From Yinghuangia seranimata (lineage in GTDB: Bacteria > Actinomycetota > Actinomycetes > Streptomycetales > Streptomycetaceae): 64,000 bases of DNA. Where the stretch lies: positions 1 through 64,000 of the forward strand of contig NZ_JASAOI010000063.1 in NCBI RefSeq assembly GCF_029953285.1, read 5' to 3'. Shown here piece after piece: positions 51,485-58,987 of this stretch (positions are counted from its first letter, which is position 1; every line of letters begins with the position of its first letter). The notes under the pieces were generated by a model. It was not told where the DNA came from. It was given only the letters and a program-made list of their open reading frames with translations, and made no database searches. The position numbers were made by a program, and so were the translations under genes.

Positions 51485-53254
51485 TCACCTGGACGAATCG
51501 GCCGCGGTGGTCTCGCGCAACCCTGCGACCGGCACGTCAGCAGCGCGTTGCGGGGGCTCTGTCGGGAGGTCTCGGGTGTGGGAGAGGGGGGAGCACAGGA
51601 GGATCACGGCGGACAGGGGGATGGCGGCGCAGGTGAGCCACATGGCGGGGCGGGGGCCGAAGAGTTCGCCGAGGGTGCCGCCCAGGAGGGCTCCCAGGGG
51701 GATGGTGGCGTAGCCGAGGAAGGACGACGTGGCGGTGATGCGGCCGAGGAGGTCGGGCGGGCAGTAGCGCTGGTGGAAGCCCGCTTTCACGACGTTGCCG
51801 CCGACCACTCCGGCGACGACGAAGAAGCCGCCTGCGACGAAGAGGGCTGTGCCGGGGCCCGGGAAGGCTGCCGGGGCGAGGAGGCCCGCGAGGGCGAAGC
51901 CGAGCTCGAAGACGAGGGTGGCACGGGCGGTGCCGAAGCGGTCGGCGACGCGGCGGGCCAGGAAGGCACCGAGGATGCCGCCCGCGCTCGCGACGGCGAC
52001 GAGGGCGCCGACCGCGCCGGAGGAGAGTCCGACAGTGCGGACCAGGAACACCACGCGGATCGCCTGGTAGCCCATGAGGGCGAGGTTGGAGGCGGCCGAG
52101 AACAGCGACAGGGTGCGCAGCCACGGGTCGTGGGCGATCAGGGCCAGGCCCTCGCGGATGTCGGCGGACATGGTGCGTGGGCGGCGGTTCGTGTCGGGGG
52201 AGATAGTGCACGCGCGGCGCTCTGTGCCGGAGGAGATAGTGCGCGCACGGTTCGTGTCGGCGGAGGTGGTGTGCGCGCAGTTCGTGTCGGCGGAGGTGGT
52301 CTGCGCGCGGTTCGTATCGGCGGACATGGTGTGCGCGTCGCGATCGGGGTGGGGGGTGGCGGGCTCTCGGTGGCGGATTCGGCCCAGGCAGAGCAGGGAG
52401 ACGGCGAATGTTCCGGCGTTGACGAGCATCCCGTTGACCGCGCCCGCCGCCTGGGCGATGACGCCGCCCGAGCCGAGGCCGACGAGCTGCGCGGCCGAGG
52501 CGCTGCCGTGCAGTTTGGCGTTGCCCTCGGCCTGGTCGGCGGGTTCCAGAAGCCCCGGCAGGTAGGCGGTGTAGGCGGTCTGGAAGAACACTGCTGCGGT
52601 GCCCGCGAGCAGGGCGACGCCGAGCAGCAGCCAGATGGTGAGGAGCCCGAGCCACGCCGCTACGGGCAGGCTCGTGTACAGGAGGAGCGAGGCGGCGGCG
52701 GACGCGAGCATCACGCCCCGCCTCGGCAGCCGGTCGACCCACACGCCTGCGGGCAGGCCGATGAGGAGCCACGGCAGCCACGCGGCCGCGGTCAGCATGC
52801 CGACCTCGAACGTGGACGCGTCGAGCCGGTCGACCGCGATCAGGGGTATCGCGACGCTGGTGACGGCGGCACCGAACTTCCCCGCGGTCTCGCCGCACCA
52901 GAGCAGGCGGAAGTCCCGGTGGCGGAGCAGCAGTCCGCGCCGGGGTGGGATTCGCAGGTTGGGTGACGTGGGTGTTGGTGGTTGGGGCGTGTCCGGTGGC
53001 GTGTGGGTCGTGGCTACAGGAGCGGTCGGTGCCGCTCGGGCCGTGGGTGCGGGAGCGGCCGGTGCCGCTCGGGCCGTGGGTGCGGGAGCGGCCGGTGCCG
53101 CTCGGGCCGTGGGTGCGGGAGCGGCCGGTGTGGTCGATCCCGTCGATTCGGGAGCGGCCGGTGTGGTCGATCCCGTCGATTCGGGAGCGGTCGGTGCCGC
53201 GGGGGCCGCCGGTTGACGGTGTGCGGTTTCGGCGTCGGAGGGGCGGCGGGTCAT
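51485..53254 (-). CDS. MFS exporter (MFS_3/EntS-like) with minisatellite insertions
   Basis: This 589-residue protein has about 12 membrane helices; LLWCGETAGKFGAAVTSVAIPLIAV and GLPAGVWVDRLPRRGVMLA fit the MFS_3 exporters. Two low-complexity insertions are unusual. One is a 90-residue N-terminal leader of APAPTARAAPA and PESTGSTTPAA repeats. The other is a central cytoplasmic loop of about six units like TSADTNRAQ (52160-52340). The start at 53254 overlaps the upstream ArsR-type gene by 4 bp, so it is co-transcribed with its regulator. The substrate is unknown. Confidence 0.85.
   Translation of the reverse strand: MTRRPSDAETAHRQPAAPAAPTAPESTGSTTPAAPESTGSTTPAAPAPTARAAPAAPAPTARAAPAAPAPTARAAPTAPVATTHTPPDTPQPPTPTSPNLRIPPRRGLLLRHRDFRLLWCGETAGKFGAAVTSVAIPLIAVDRLDASTFEVGMLTAAAWLPWLLIGLPAGVWVDRLPRRGVMLASAAASLLLYTSLPVAAWLGLLTIWLLLGVALLAGTAAVFFQTAYTAYLPGLLEPADQAEGNAKLHGSASAAQLVGLGSGGVIAQAAGAVNGMLVNAGTFAVSLLCLGRIRHREPATPHPDRDAHTMSADTNRAQTTSADTNCAHTTSADTNRARTISSGTERRACTISPDTNRRPRTMSADIREGLALIAHDPWLRTLSLFSAASNLALMGYQAIRVVFLVRTVGLSSGAVGALVAVASAGGILGAFLARRVADRFGTARATLVFELGFALAGLLAPAAFPGPGTALFVAGGFFVVAGVVGGNVVKAGFHQRYCPPDLLGRITATSSFLGYATIPLGALLGGTLGELFGPRPAMWLTCAAIPLSAVILLCSPLSHTRDLPTEPPQRAADVPVAGLRETTAADSSR
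52160..52340 (-). repeat. Minisatellite in the MFS central loop
   Basis: About six imperfect 30-33-bp units encode T(M/T/I)SADTNRA-like peptides. Length changes in multiples of three would keep the frame. Confidence 0.75.
53021..53206 (-). repeat. 33-bp minisatellite in the MFS N-terminal leader
   Basis: Three near-identical 33-bp units (APAPTARAAPA) are followed by two units of a second 33-bp type (PESTGSTTPAA). Units within each type are almost identical, which suggests recent slippage. Confidence 0.85.
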
Positions 53255-53883
53255 GCCGGGGCCTGGTCGGCCTGCGGGGCGTCGGCGTCGTCGACCCGGC
53301 GGCGTGGGAAGGACTGCAGCTGGACGACGACCGGCAGCGCCTCGGGATCCGCCTCCCCCGGCGCGGGGGTGTGCCGGGCTACGACCGCTGCGAGTTCGGT
53401 GTTGAGTGCGGCGAGTTGGTCGCGGGTGAGGCGCAGGTCGCGCCAGTCGGAGACGGTTCCAGCCGCGCGCCAGGCCTCGTCCCAGTCCTCGTTGACGTAC
53501 GTGTGGACGCGTTCGAAGTACAGCCGCAGCAGGCTGTCGAGGTACACGTCGACCGCCCCCGCGCTCGCCGGGTCGTCGCGGAAGTCGGCGAGGTTGAGCT
53601 CGTTCGCCGGCCCGGTGCGGCGCCACCAGCGTTCGCGCTTGGTGCCACGCCCGGCGTCCTCCTCGATGAAGCCGTGTGCGGCGAGCTGGCGGAGGTGCCA
53701 GCTGACGGTGCCGGTGTTCTCGCCCAGGCGTTCGGCGAGACGGGCGGAGGTGGCGGGGCCGTCGAGGCTGAGCAGTTCGAAAATGCGCATGCGCAAGGGA
53801 TGCGCGAGGCCCTTGAGGCTGTTGGCGTCGATGCGCCGGGTCGGCCTGGCGGGTGGCGTGGTGGGCACGTGCTCGTCGGACAT
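53251..53883 (-). CDS. ArsR-type winged-helix regulator
   Basis: This 210-residue protein has LAHPLRMRIFELLSLDGPATSARLAERLGENTGTVSWHLRQLAAHGFIEED, a classic ArsR/HTH_20 winged helix near residues 25-75, followed by a C-terminal effector region unlike metal-sensing ArsR proteins. It is first in the operon with the MFS exporter. An inverted repeat immediately upstream (53895-53934) is its likely operator. No metal-binding Cys motif is seen. Confidence 0.87.
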   Translation of the reverse strand: MSDEHVPTTPPARPTRRIDANSLKGLAHPLRMRIFELLSLDGPATSARLAERLGENTGTVSWHLRQLAAHGFIEEDAGRGTKRERWWRRTGPANELNLADFRDDPASAGAVDVYLDSLLRLYFERVHTYVNEDWDEAWRAAGTVSDWRDLRLTRDQLAALNTELAAVVARHTPAPGEADPEALPVVVQLQSFPRRRVDDADAPQADQAPA

Positions 53884-53894
53884 GGCCTCAGCAT

Positions 53895-53934
53895 AGGTTG
53901 CAGAGGATTCTCTGCATAGTTTTCTCTGCAACCT
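53895..53934 (-). promoter_or_regulatory. Candidate ArsR-type operator
   Basis: AGGTTGCAGAG (53895-53905) and CTCTGCAACCT (53924-53934) are perfectly complementary. An internal CTCTGC (53910-53915) gives a third half-site. It is 12 bp upstream of the regulator start and between it and the divergent GNAT gene. Confidence 0.65.
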
Positions 53935-53993
53935 GGGCTGTCGGCGTGCGCAGCTATAAGGGCTTGTTCGGACCGCCAAAGATCGGAGTGAGG

Positions 53994-54647
53994 ATGGAAA
54001 CCGGCGCCGAGACCGCCACGATCGCCCGCGACTGGGTCATGGGATGGACCGCGTCGCGGATGGCCGCCCCGCCGGTCGCCGAGCCGTGGGGCTACACCGT
54101 CGACGTCGGCCTCGCCACGCAGATCACGCGGCACGTGCTCGTCGACCTCGACGAGGCGCTGGTGCGCAAGTTCACCGACGGCCCGACCGCGCCCGGCACG
54201 TGGCTGAAGACGTTCGTCCTGCCCGAGGTCCTCGAACCGTGGCTGACACCCGGATGGGTGTTCGACAGCGAGGGCTTCATGATGACCACCCCGCTCGAAC
54301 ACACGCCCGTGTCCACGCCCGACGGCTACCGCCTGCGGCTGTGGACGCGCGGCGAGGTCACGCGCCTCCTGATCGCCGGACCCGACGGAGGCTTCGCCGC
54401 CCGCGGCCAGGTGGCCATCCCCTCCCCCGGCGCCGTCGCCGTGTTCGACCAGATCGAGACGTCCCCCGACCACCGTCGCAAGGGCCTCGGCAGCCTGGTC
54501 ATGCGCACGCTCGGGAACGCCGCCGTCGAGGCCGGCACCACCGACGGCGTCCTCGGCGCCACGACGGACGGCCGCGCGCTGTACGAGGCGCTCGGCTGGA
54601 CGACACGCCTCCCCCTGACCGGCGTGATCCGCAAAGACGACGCCTGA
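53994..54647 (+). CDS. GNAT-family acetyltransferase
   Basis: This 217-residue protein has a C-terminal GNAT core: VFDQIETSPDHRRKGLGSLVMRTLGNAAVEAG (acetyl-CoA loop RRKGLG) and LYEALGWTTRLPL. The N-terminal half (WGYTVDVGLATQITRHVLVD, EPWLTPGWVF) is specific to this actinobacterial subgroup. It is divergent from the ArsR/MFS operon, and the shared operator could control it too. The acceptor is unknown. Confidence 0.85.
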   Translation: METGAETATIARDWVMGWTASRMAAPPVAEPWGYTVDVGLATQITRHVLVDLDEALVRKFTDGPTAPGTWLKTFVLPEVLEPWLTPGWVFDSEGFMMTTPLEHTPVSTPDGYRLRLWTRGEVTRLLIAGPDGGFAARGQVAIPSPGAVAVFDQIETSPDHRRKGLGSLVMRTLGNAAVEAGTTDGVLGATTDGRALYEALGWTTRLPLTGVIRKDDA

Positions 54648-54654
54648 CCCACCC

Positions 54655-55176
54655 TCAGCGGACGCCGCCGACCCGGTCCCGCGGCTCGGCCTCGGCGGCG
54701 CCCGCCATCGGCGCGGCCCAGTCCAGCGTCCGCAGCGACACCCACGCGAGCAGGGCCGCGAGCGGCAGTTCGACGAACACCGCGAGCACCATCGCCTGCA
54801 GGTACTCCAGTTGGGGCGCGGCCGACATGTAGTCGAACCACGCGTCGAGCCCGAGCAGCGTGGCGGTCATGGCCGCCGCCGGGCCGGTGGCGCGGTGCCG
54901 TACGGCGACCAGCCGGGCGACCATCAGCAGCGCCGCCACCTCGGCGAGGTCGAGGCCGATCCACGAGGTGTCGAAGCTGCGCTTGCCGGCGCCCCGCCCG
55001 AGTTCGACGACCAGGACGCCGATCCACACCACCAGCACGCCCGCGCAGATCCGCAGCAGGCGCGGCAGCAGCCGCGCGACCCGGGTGAAGGGGAACCGGC
55101 GCACCACGCCGAGCCGGCGAAGGCGCAGGCCCGCCGCGGTGGTCACGGCGGTCAGCACATGCAGCACGATCCCCAT
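54655..55176 (-). CDS. Membrane protein of unknown function
   Basis: This 173-residue protein has four hydrophobic segments (about 42-62, 74-92, 100-118, 127-150) and Arg-rich loops. It has no recognised domain. It is convergent with the GNAT gene (7 bp). The repeat island begins behind its start. Confidence 0.6.
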   Translation of the reverse strand: MGIVLHVLTAVTTAAGLRLRRLGVVRRFPFTRVARLLPRLLRICAGVLVVWIGVLVVELGRGAGKRSFDTSWIGLDLAEVAALLMVARLVAVRHRATGPAAAMTATLLGLDAWFDYMSAAPQLEYLQAMVLAVFVELPLAALLAWVSLRTLDWAAPMAGAAEAEPRDRVGGVR

Positions 55177-55304
55177 CCGACCAGGCTAGTTCGCGCGGCA
55201 CACCCGGCCGAGGCGGGCCTTCGGAAAGTGGATCATGAAGTGTCGGACCGGCTGTAGCGCGGCGCCCGTTCGAACACGCCGTACCCGCACGGGCGAAGGC
55301 GCTG

Positions 55305-55426
55305 CGTGGACTGCACCGGGCTCGCACCGGGACGGTCTGCACGGTGGCGGCGTGGAGTGCGCCGGGCTCGCACCGGGATGGGCTGCACGGTGGCGACATG
55401 GACTGCGCCTGCCTGTACCGTCCCGG
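55305..55426. repeat. 46-bp tandem repeat with CTGCAC/GTGCAG motifs
   Basis: Units at 55305-55350 and 55351-55396 are about 90% identical, with a third partial unit from 55397. Each carries CTGCACGGTGGCG. It is the equivalent (on the opposite strand) of the GTGCAG tail after copies A and C. The 46-bp period is not a multiple of three, so it is not a coding repeat. Confidence 0.75.
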
Positions 55427-55449
55427 GGCTGCTCCGTTGTCGGCGGCCT

Positions 55450-55606
55450 CCCGCCCCTCCCGCTTTTGATTTTCGCGCGGCCGCCCCGCGCGTCAAGCCG
55501 CGGTGGACCTTTGAAGGACCGGCGGCCTGTCCCGTGCAGGAGGGGGCGGCTTGACCCGCGGGCCGTCCGCGCTGAACATCCTCGGCACCTGCGGGAGGGG
55601 CGGGAG
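55450..55606 (-). repeat. Stem-loop repeat, copy B (inverted)
   Basis: The left arm carries GTCAAGCCGC (55492-55501) and the right arm GCGGCTTGAC (55546-55555). The loop is again exactly 44 nt. Read on the minus strand it aligns with copies A and C, with compensating changes in the arms (for example AAGGCGC/GCGCCTT becomes AAGCCGC/GCGGCTT). It is the most diverged copy. Confidence 0.75.
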
Positions 55607-55753
55607 GTGTGGCGCCGCGGTGATCGCTTCGCGCCGCCGGGCTGCGGTCCCAACGTGGTGGGGGGCGGGCGGTCGGTGTCGGCCGGGCGCCGGGACGGGT
55701 CGCGCCGCCGGGCCGCGGTCGCCGATCTCTCACCTCTCACTGACAACGGTTTT

Positions 55754-55795
55754 CAAAAGAACCAGATGGCAACATGTGGCCATTTGGTTCTTTTG
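55754..55795. repeat. 42-bp near-perfect palindrome in a low-GC patch
   Basis: CAAAAGAACCA at the left and TGGTTCTTTTG at the right, with an ATGGC-ACATGT-GCCAT centre; only two mismatching pairs in 21. It lies between the facing stem-loop copies B and C. No gene ends here that would need such a terminator, so it may be a recombination or protein-binding site. Confidence 0.75.
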
Positions 55796-55947
55796 ACGCA
55801 AAGCCAATAAGAGACCCGGCGCCTCACTGCCCCGATTTGATGCGATATGAGAACCCGGAAGCGTGGTCACCGGTCGTCAAAGGTGGTCGCCCGCCCCACG
55901 CTGGAACCGCAACACGGCGACGCGAAGCACGCATTGCGCCTCCACAC

Positions 55948-56104
55948 CGCCTCCCCCTCCCGATAGTTGCCGCGGTTTTAAGCGCGGCCGGGCGGCTGTC
56001 AAGGCGCCTCCCCGAACACGGCACAGGCCACCGGTCCGTACATGATCCACCGCGCCTTGACAGCCGTTCGGCCGCGCGGACCATCAAAAATCGGGAGGGG
56101 GAGG
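55948..56104 (+). repeat. Stem-loop repeat, copy C
   Basis: Close match to copy A over the arms (GTCAAGGCGC at 55998-56007, GCGCCTTGAC at 56052-56061) with a 44-nt loop. It is followed by a GTGCAG tail (about 56117-56145). It lies opposite copy B, with 341 bp between them. Confidence 0.85.
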
Positions 56105-56210
56105 ACGCCGCCGGCCACGGTGCAGGCCGGGGACGGTGCAGCCAGGCGCCGTCCCCGCCGCAGCGGACCAGCCTGCACCCGCACAGCGCGTGCCGCCGCC
56201 CGTACGCGGA

Positions 56211-56247
56211 GGGACCCCCGCCGGGGCGCATCACAGGCGGGGGTCCC
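56211..56247 (-). terminator. Hairpin downstream of the serine hydrolase
   Basis: A perfect 12-bp stem (GGGACCCCCGCC and complement) with a 13-nt loop lies about 160 bp beyond the serine hydrolase stop. It is a plausible transcription end. Confidence 0.55.
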
Positions 56248-56409
56248 ACACGGAGTCCGGGACCGGGGGGTCGGGCGGGCTCCGCGGCGGCCGTCAGGCC
56301 GGGCGCCTGGCGGGGCGACCGGTTCGAGCGTCGCAGCGGACACCGGCGGACGTCTTGGAAAATTTCGACATCCTTCGCCGTCTTTCACAGCAGCGCACGG
56401 CGGCCCGGA

Positions 56410-57828
56410 TCAGCAGAACTCGGCGGCGAGGGTGCCGTATTCGGTGAACAGCTCCCACTGCACCCAGTCGCCGTTGAGGTTCCACGAAGCGAGGTGCGTG
56501 CCCGCGCGGTTGGAGTACGTGTAGGTGAACGAGCCGGGGATGCCGCCGTTGTGCCCGTACAACGTCTCCACGTGCCCGTCGGCGCAGGTCAGCTTGCGTT
56601 CCACGATGCCGAGGCCGTAGCGGAGCGTCTGCTGCTTCCAGGGCTCGTCCGCGTACCAGTTCGTCGGCGCGTTCGCGTCGCTGGTGACGTTGAAGATCTT
56701 CGGGTTCGGGAAGCACTCGGGGTACGCGAAGCCGGTGTTGCAGGTGACCCCCGGCGGCAGCGCGGGCGCGGCCGTGCCGACGGTGTTCATGTTGAGCGTG
56801 GTCAGCATCGTGGTGAGCTGCGGCTCGGGCACCAGCCGACCCTGCAGCAGCGCCTTGAGGAACTTGATGAGGTCACCGGTGGTGGAGACGACCGCCCCGG
56901 TGCCGTACGCGTAGGAGATGTTCTGGTCGGCGGCCGGCTTGCCGATCCACAGGTTGCCGACGCGCGCCTTGGTGAAGTTGGTCCAGTGCGGGTCGTGCGG
57001 CTGCGGCAGCACCGTGTCGTCGGCCTTCGGCACCGTGGTGTCGGTGAGGCCGAGCGGGTCGACGACCATCTGCTTGACGGCGTCCTCCCACGCCATGCCG
57101 GTGACCTTCTCGACGATCATCCCGAGGATCGCGTAGTTGGTGTTGGAGTACTCGAAGCCCTTGCCCGGGTCGAACTGCGGGCCGTTGACGGCCATGCTCG
57201 CGACGAGTTCCCGCGGCGTGGTGACGGTGTTCGGGAAGGTCGCGACGACCTTCGCGTCGAACAGGTAGTCGCCCATGTAGTCCTTGATGCCGCTGGACAT
57301 GTTGAGCAGGTTCAGGACGGTGATCGGCAGCCCGCCGTTCTTCGGGTCGTCGAAGCACCGGAAGCGCAGCGGGTTGCAGCCCTGCGACGGGTTGTTCTTG
57401 AGGATCGGGCCGAGCAGCCCGAACACGTCGTCGGTCAGCTTGAGCCGGTTCGCGGCGACCAGCTTCATGACGACGGCGGAGGTGAACATCTTGGTGTTGC
57501 TGGCCGCCCGGAACTTGGCGTCGGCCTGGCGCGGCGACTGCGTGGCGGGGTTGTCGGCGGTTCCGGCCCACTGCACGCCGTCGACCTCGGTACGGCCGAC
57601 CGCCCCCGGGATCTGGTCCATGCCGTGCGGCGAACCGGGGGTGTTCCCGTCGTCGACGTTCGCGGTGACCATCTTCAGCGCGTCGAGGAAGCGGCTGTGG
57701 TCGCCGGGGTCCCCTGCTTGAGCCGACGGCGCGGTGGCGGCGGCCATGATCGCGGCTCCGGCGAACGCCGCGACGAGGCCGCGCAGCAGCCGGGGCCTGC
57801 GGTGGAAGGGTCTTCTGGCTGGGCGCAC
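56410..57828 (-). CDS. Secreted serine hydrolase, beta-lactamase/D-Ala-D-Ala carboxypeptidase family
   Basis: This 472-residue protein has an Arg-rich N-terminus plus hydrophobic helix and AQA cleavage-like site (about residue 38), so it is probably exported. The catalytic SxxK is Ser110-Asn-Thr-Lys113 (FRAASNTKMFTS). The second motif is YSNTNYAILG (Tyr-x-Asn). HNGGIPG stands for the KTG-box (as HxG) in class C-like esterases/peptidases. It could act on peptidoglycan or esters; beta-lactam resistance cannot be inferred. Cysteine pairs in the mid-region (NPLRFRCFDD; VTCNTGFAYPEC) fit an extracellular protein. Confidence 0.88.
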   Translation of the reverse strand: MRPARRPFHRRPRLLRGLVAAFAGAAIMAAATAPSAQAGDPGDHSRFLDALKMVTANVDDGNTPGSPHGMDQIPGAVGRTEVDGVQWAGTADNPATQSPRQADAKFRAASNTKMFTSAVVMKLVAANRLKLTDDVFGLLGPILKNNPSQGCNPLRFRCFDDPKNGGLPITVLNLLNMSSGIKDYMGDYLFDAKVVATFPNTVTTPRELVASMAVNGPQFDPGKGFEYSNTNYAILGMIVEKVTGMAWEDAVKQMVVDPLGLTDTTVPKADDTVLPQPHDPHWTNFTKARVGNLWIGKPAADQNISYAYGTGAVVSTTGDLIKFLKALLQGRLVPEPQLTTMLTTLNMNTVGTAAPALPPGVTCNTGFAYPECFPNPKIFNVTSDANAPTNWYADEPWKQQTLRYGLGIVERKLTCADGHVETLYGHNGGIPGSFTYTYSNRAGTHLASWNLNGDWVQWELFTEYGTLAAEFC

Positions 57829-57939
57829 GGTGTCTCCCCCGGGTCAGGTGCGGATGTGCTCGCACCGTGCCAGCTGACACGTGCCGGGTTCTTGGAGATT
57901 TCCGACAGAACGCGCGCGGACCGCGGGTGCGCCGCCCGG

Positions 57940-58845
57940 TCAGCGCCGCTGGTCGCCGTCCTCGTCGGGCTTGGCGCCGAAGGACTTGCGGAGCGTGTCG
58001 GGGCCCTTGTCCGCGGCCCATTCGGCGGTGGACGGGTCGACGCCCTCCTCGCCGGGGCCGTTGCGCCAGGCGGCGCCGCCGGCGAGCTCCTCCGACTCCT
58101 CCTCGATCTCGGCGTCGCTCGCCCGGGACGCGGCCCCCACCGTGGCCCCGCCACCCGCAACCGCACCGGCGCCGGCGCCGGCGCCGACACCCGCAACCGC
58201 ACCAGCACCCGCGGCGACACCAGCGCCCCCGCCCGCACGGACTCCCGCCCCGCCCGTCCTCGCGTCCGACTCCCGCACCATCCCGACGATCCGCCGCCCC
58301 GTGATGCCGAGCACCATGAGGCAGATCCCGTCGATGAGCAGCGCGATCGAGATGAACGCCCCGATGACGTAGCGGCTGCTGCTCGGCCACTCGGCGAGCA
58401 CCAGCAGGCCCAGCACGATGTCGACGACGCCGACGAGGATGCTCCACGTCATCCGCGCCGACAGGCTGGCGATGCCGCCGACCACCCGGAACAGGCCCGC
58501 GGTCAGCAGCAGGAACGCCACGAACAGCGTCAGCGCGGCGGCCGCCACGTCCGGGCGGCGCAGCAGCACGACGCCGGCGGCGATGTTCAGCGCGGCCACC
58601 GCGACGGTGAGCCAGAACGCGCTCGGGTCCTTGCGCGACTGCACCGCCTGGACGAGCCCGATGATCCCGCCGGCCAGCAGCAGCCACGCGAACAGCACCA
58701 TCGTGGTCAGCGTCGCGAACGCGGTGTACAGCAGGCCGATGACGCCCGCGATCACCAGGAGGGCGCCCAGGAACACCAGGACGCCGAACCCGAACCCGCC
58801 CCCGGTGCGCCGGTGCCGCGCCCCGGTGCTGCTTCTGGTGGCCAT
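57940..58845 (-). CDS. DUF308/HdeD-family membrane protein
   Basis: This 301-residue protein has six hydrophobic helices in three pairs (about 18-195) with ITLALLDG-like glycine turns typical of DUF308. A Gly/Ala-rich linker (GAGAGAGAVAGGG) and a charged C-terminal tail (EIEEESEELAGG, KPDEDGDQRR) of about 60 residues extend it. HdeD-type proteins are linked to acid or envelope stress; this function is by family only. The ATG at 58845 gives a clean N-terminus. Confidence 0.8.
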   Translation of the reverse strand: MATRSSTGARHRRTGGGFGFGVLVFLGALLVIAGVIGLLYTAFATLTTMVLFAWLLLAGGIIGLVQAVQSRKDPSAFWLTVAVAALNIAAGVVLLRRPDVAAAALTLFVAFLLLTAGLFRVVGGIASLSARMTWSILVGVVDIVLGLLVLAEWPSSSRYVIGAFISIALLIDGICLMVLGITGRRIVGMVRESDARTGGAGVRAGGGAGVAAGAGAVAGVGAGAGAGAVAGGGATVGAASRASDAEIEEESEELAGGAAWRNGPGEEGVDPSTAEWAADKGPDTLRKSFGAKPDEDGDQRR

Positions 58846-58987
58846 GGCGGTCGCTCCCTCGGTCGGCCCGGCACCGGGCGTCCGCCGCAGGGAAGCGCAC
58901 ACCGGGTGATAGCGGGTGCGTGTACCCGCTATGGGGAGCGATACCCCCGGATCACCGGCCGATCCCGGGATACGCCATAACCGCCGT

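Larger units (their letters stand above)
55177..56409. other. Repeat island without a credible gene (1.2 kb)
   Basis: The region holds the 46-bp tandem repeat, copies B and C of the stem-loop element, the 42-bp palindrome and a hairpin at 56211-56247. Open frames crossing it follow repeat sequence and show no domain. There is no transposase. Confidence 0.7.

Noticed and set aside
55774-58980. A 1068-codon plus-strand frame from the repeat island across the serine hydrolase and DUF308 genes
   Set aside because: It crosses two good genes antisense and begins in repeat sequence; composition is Arg/Gly/Val-rich.
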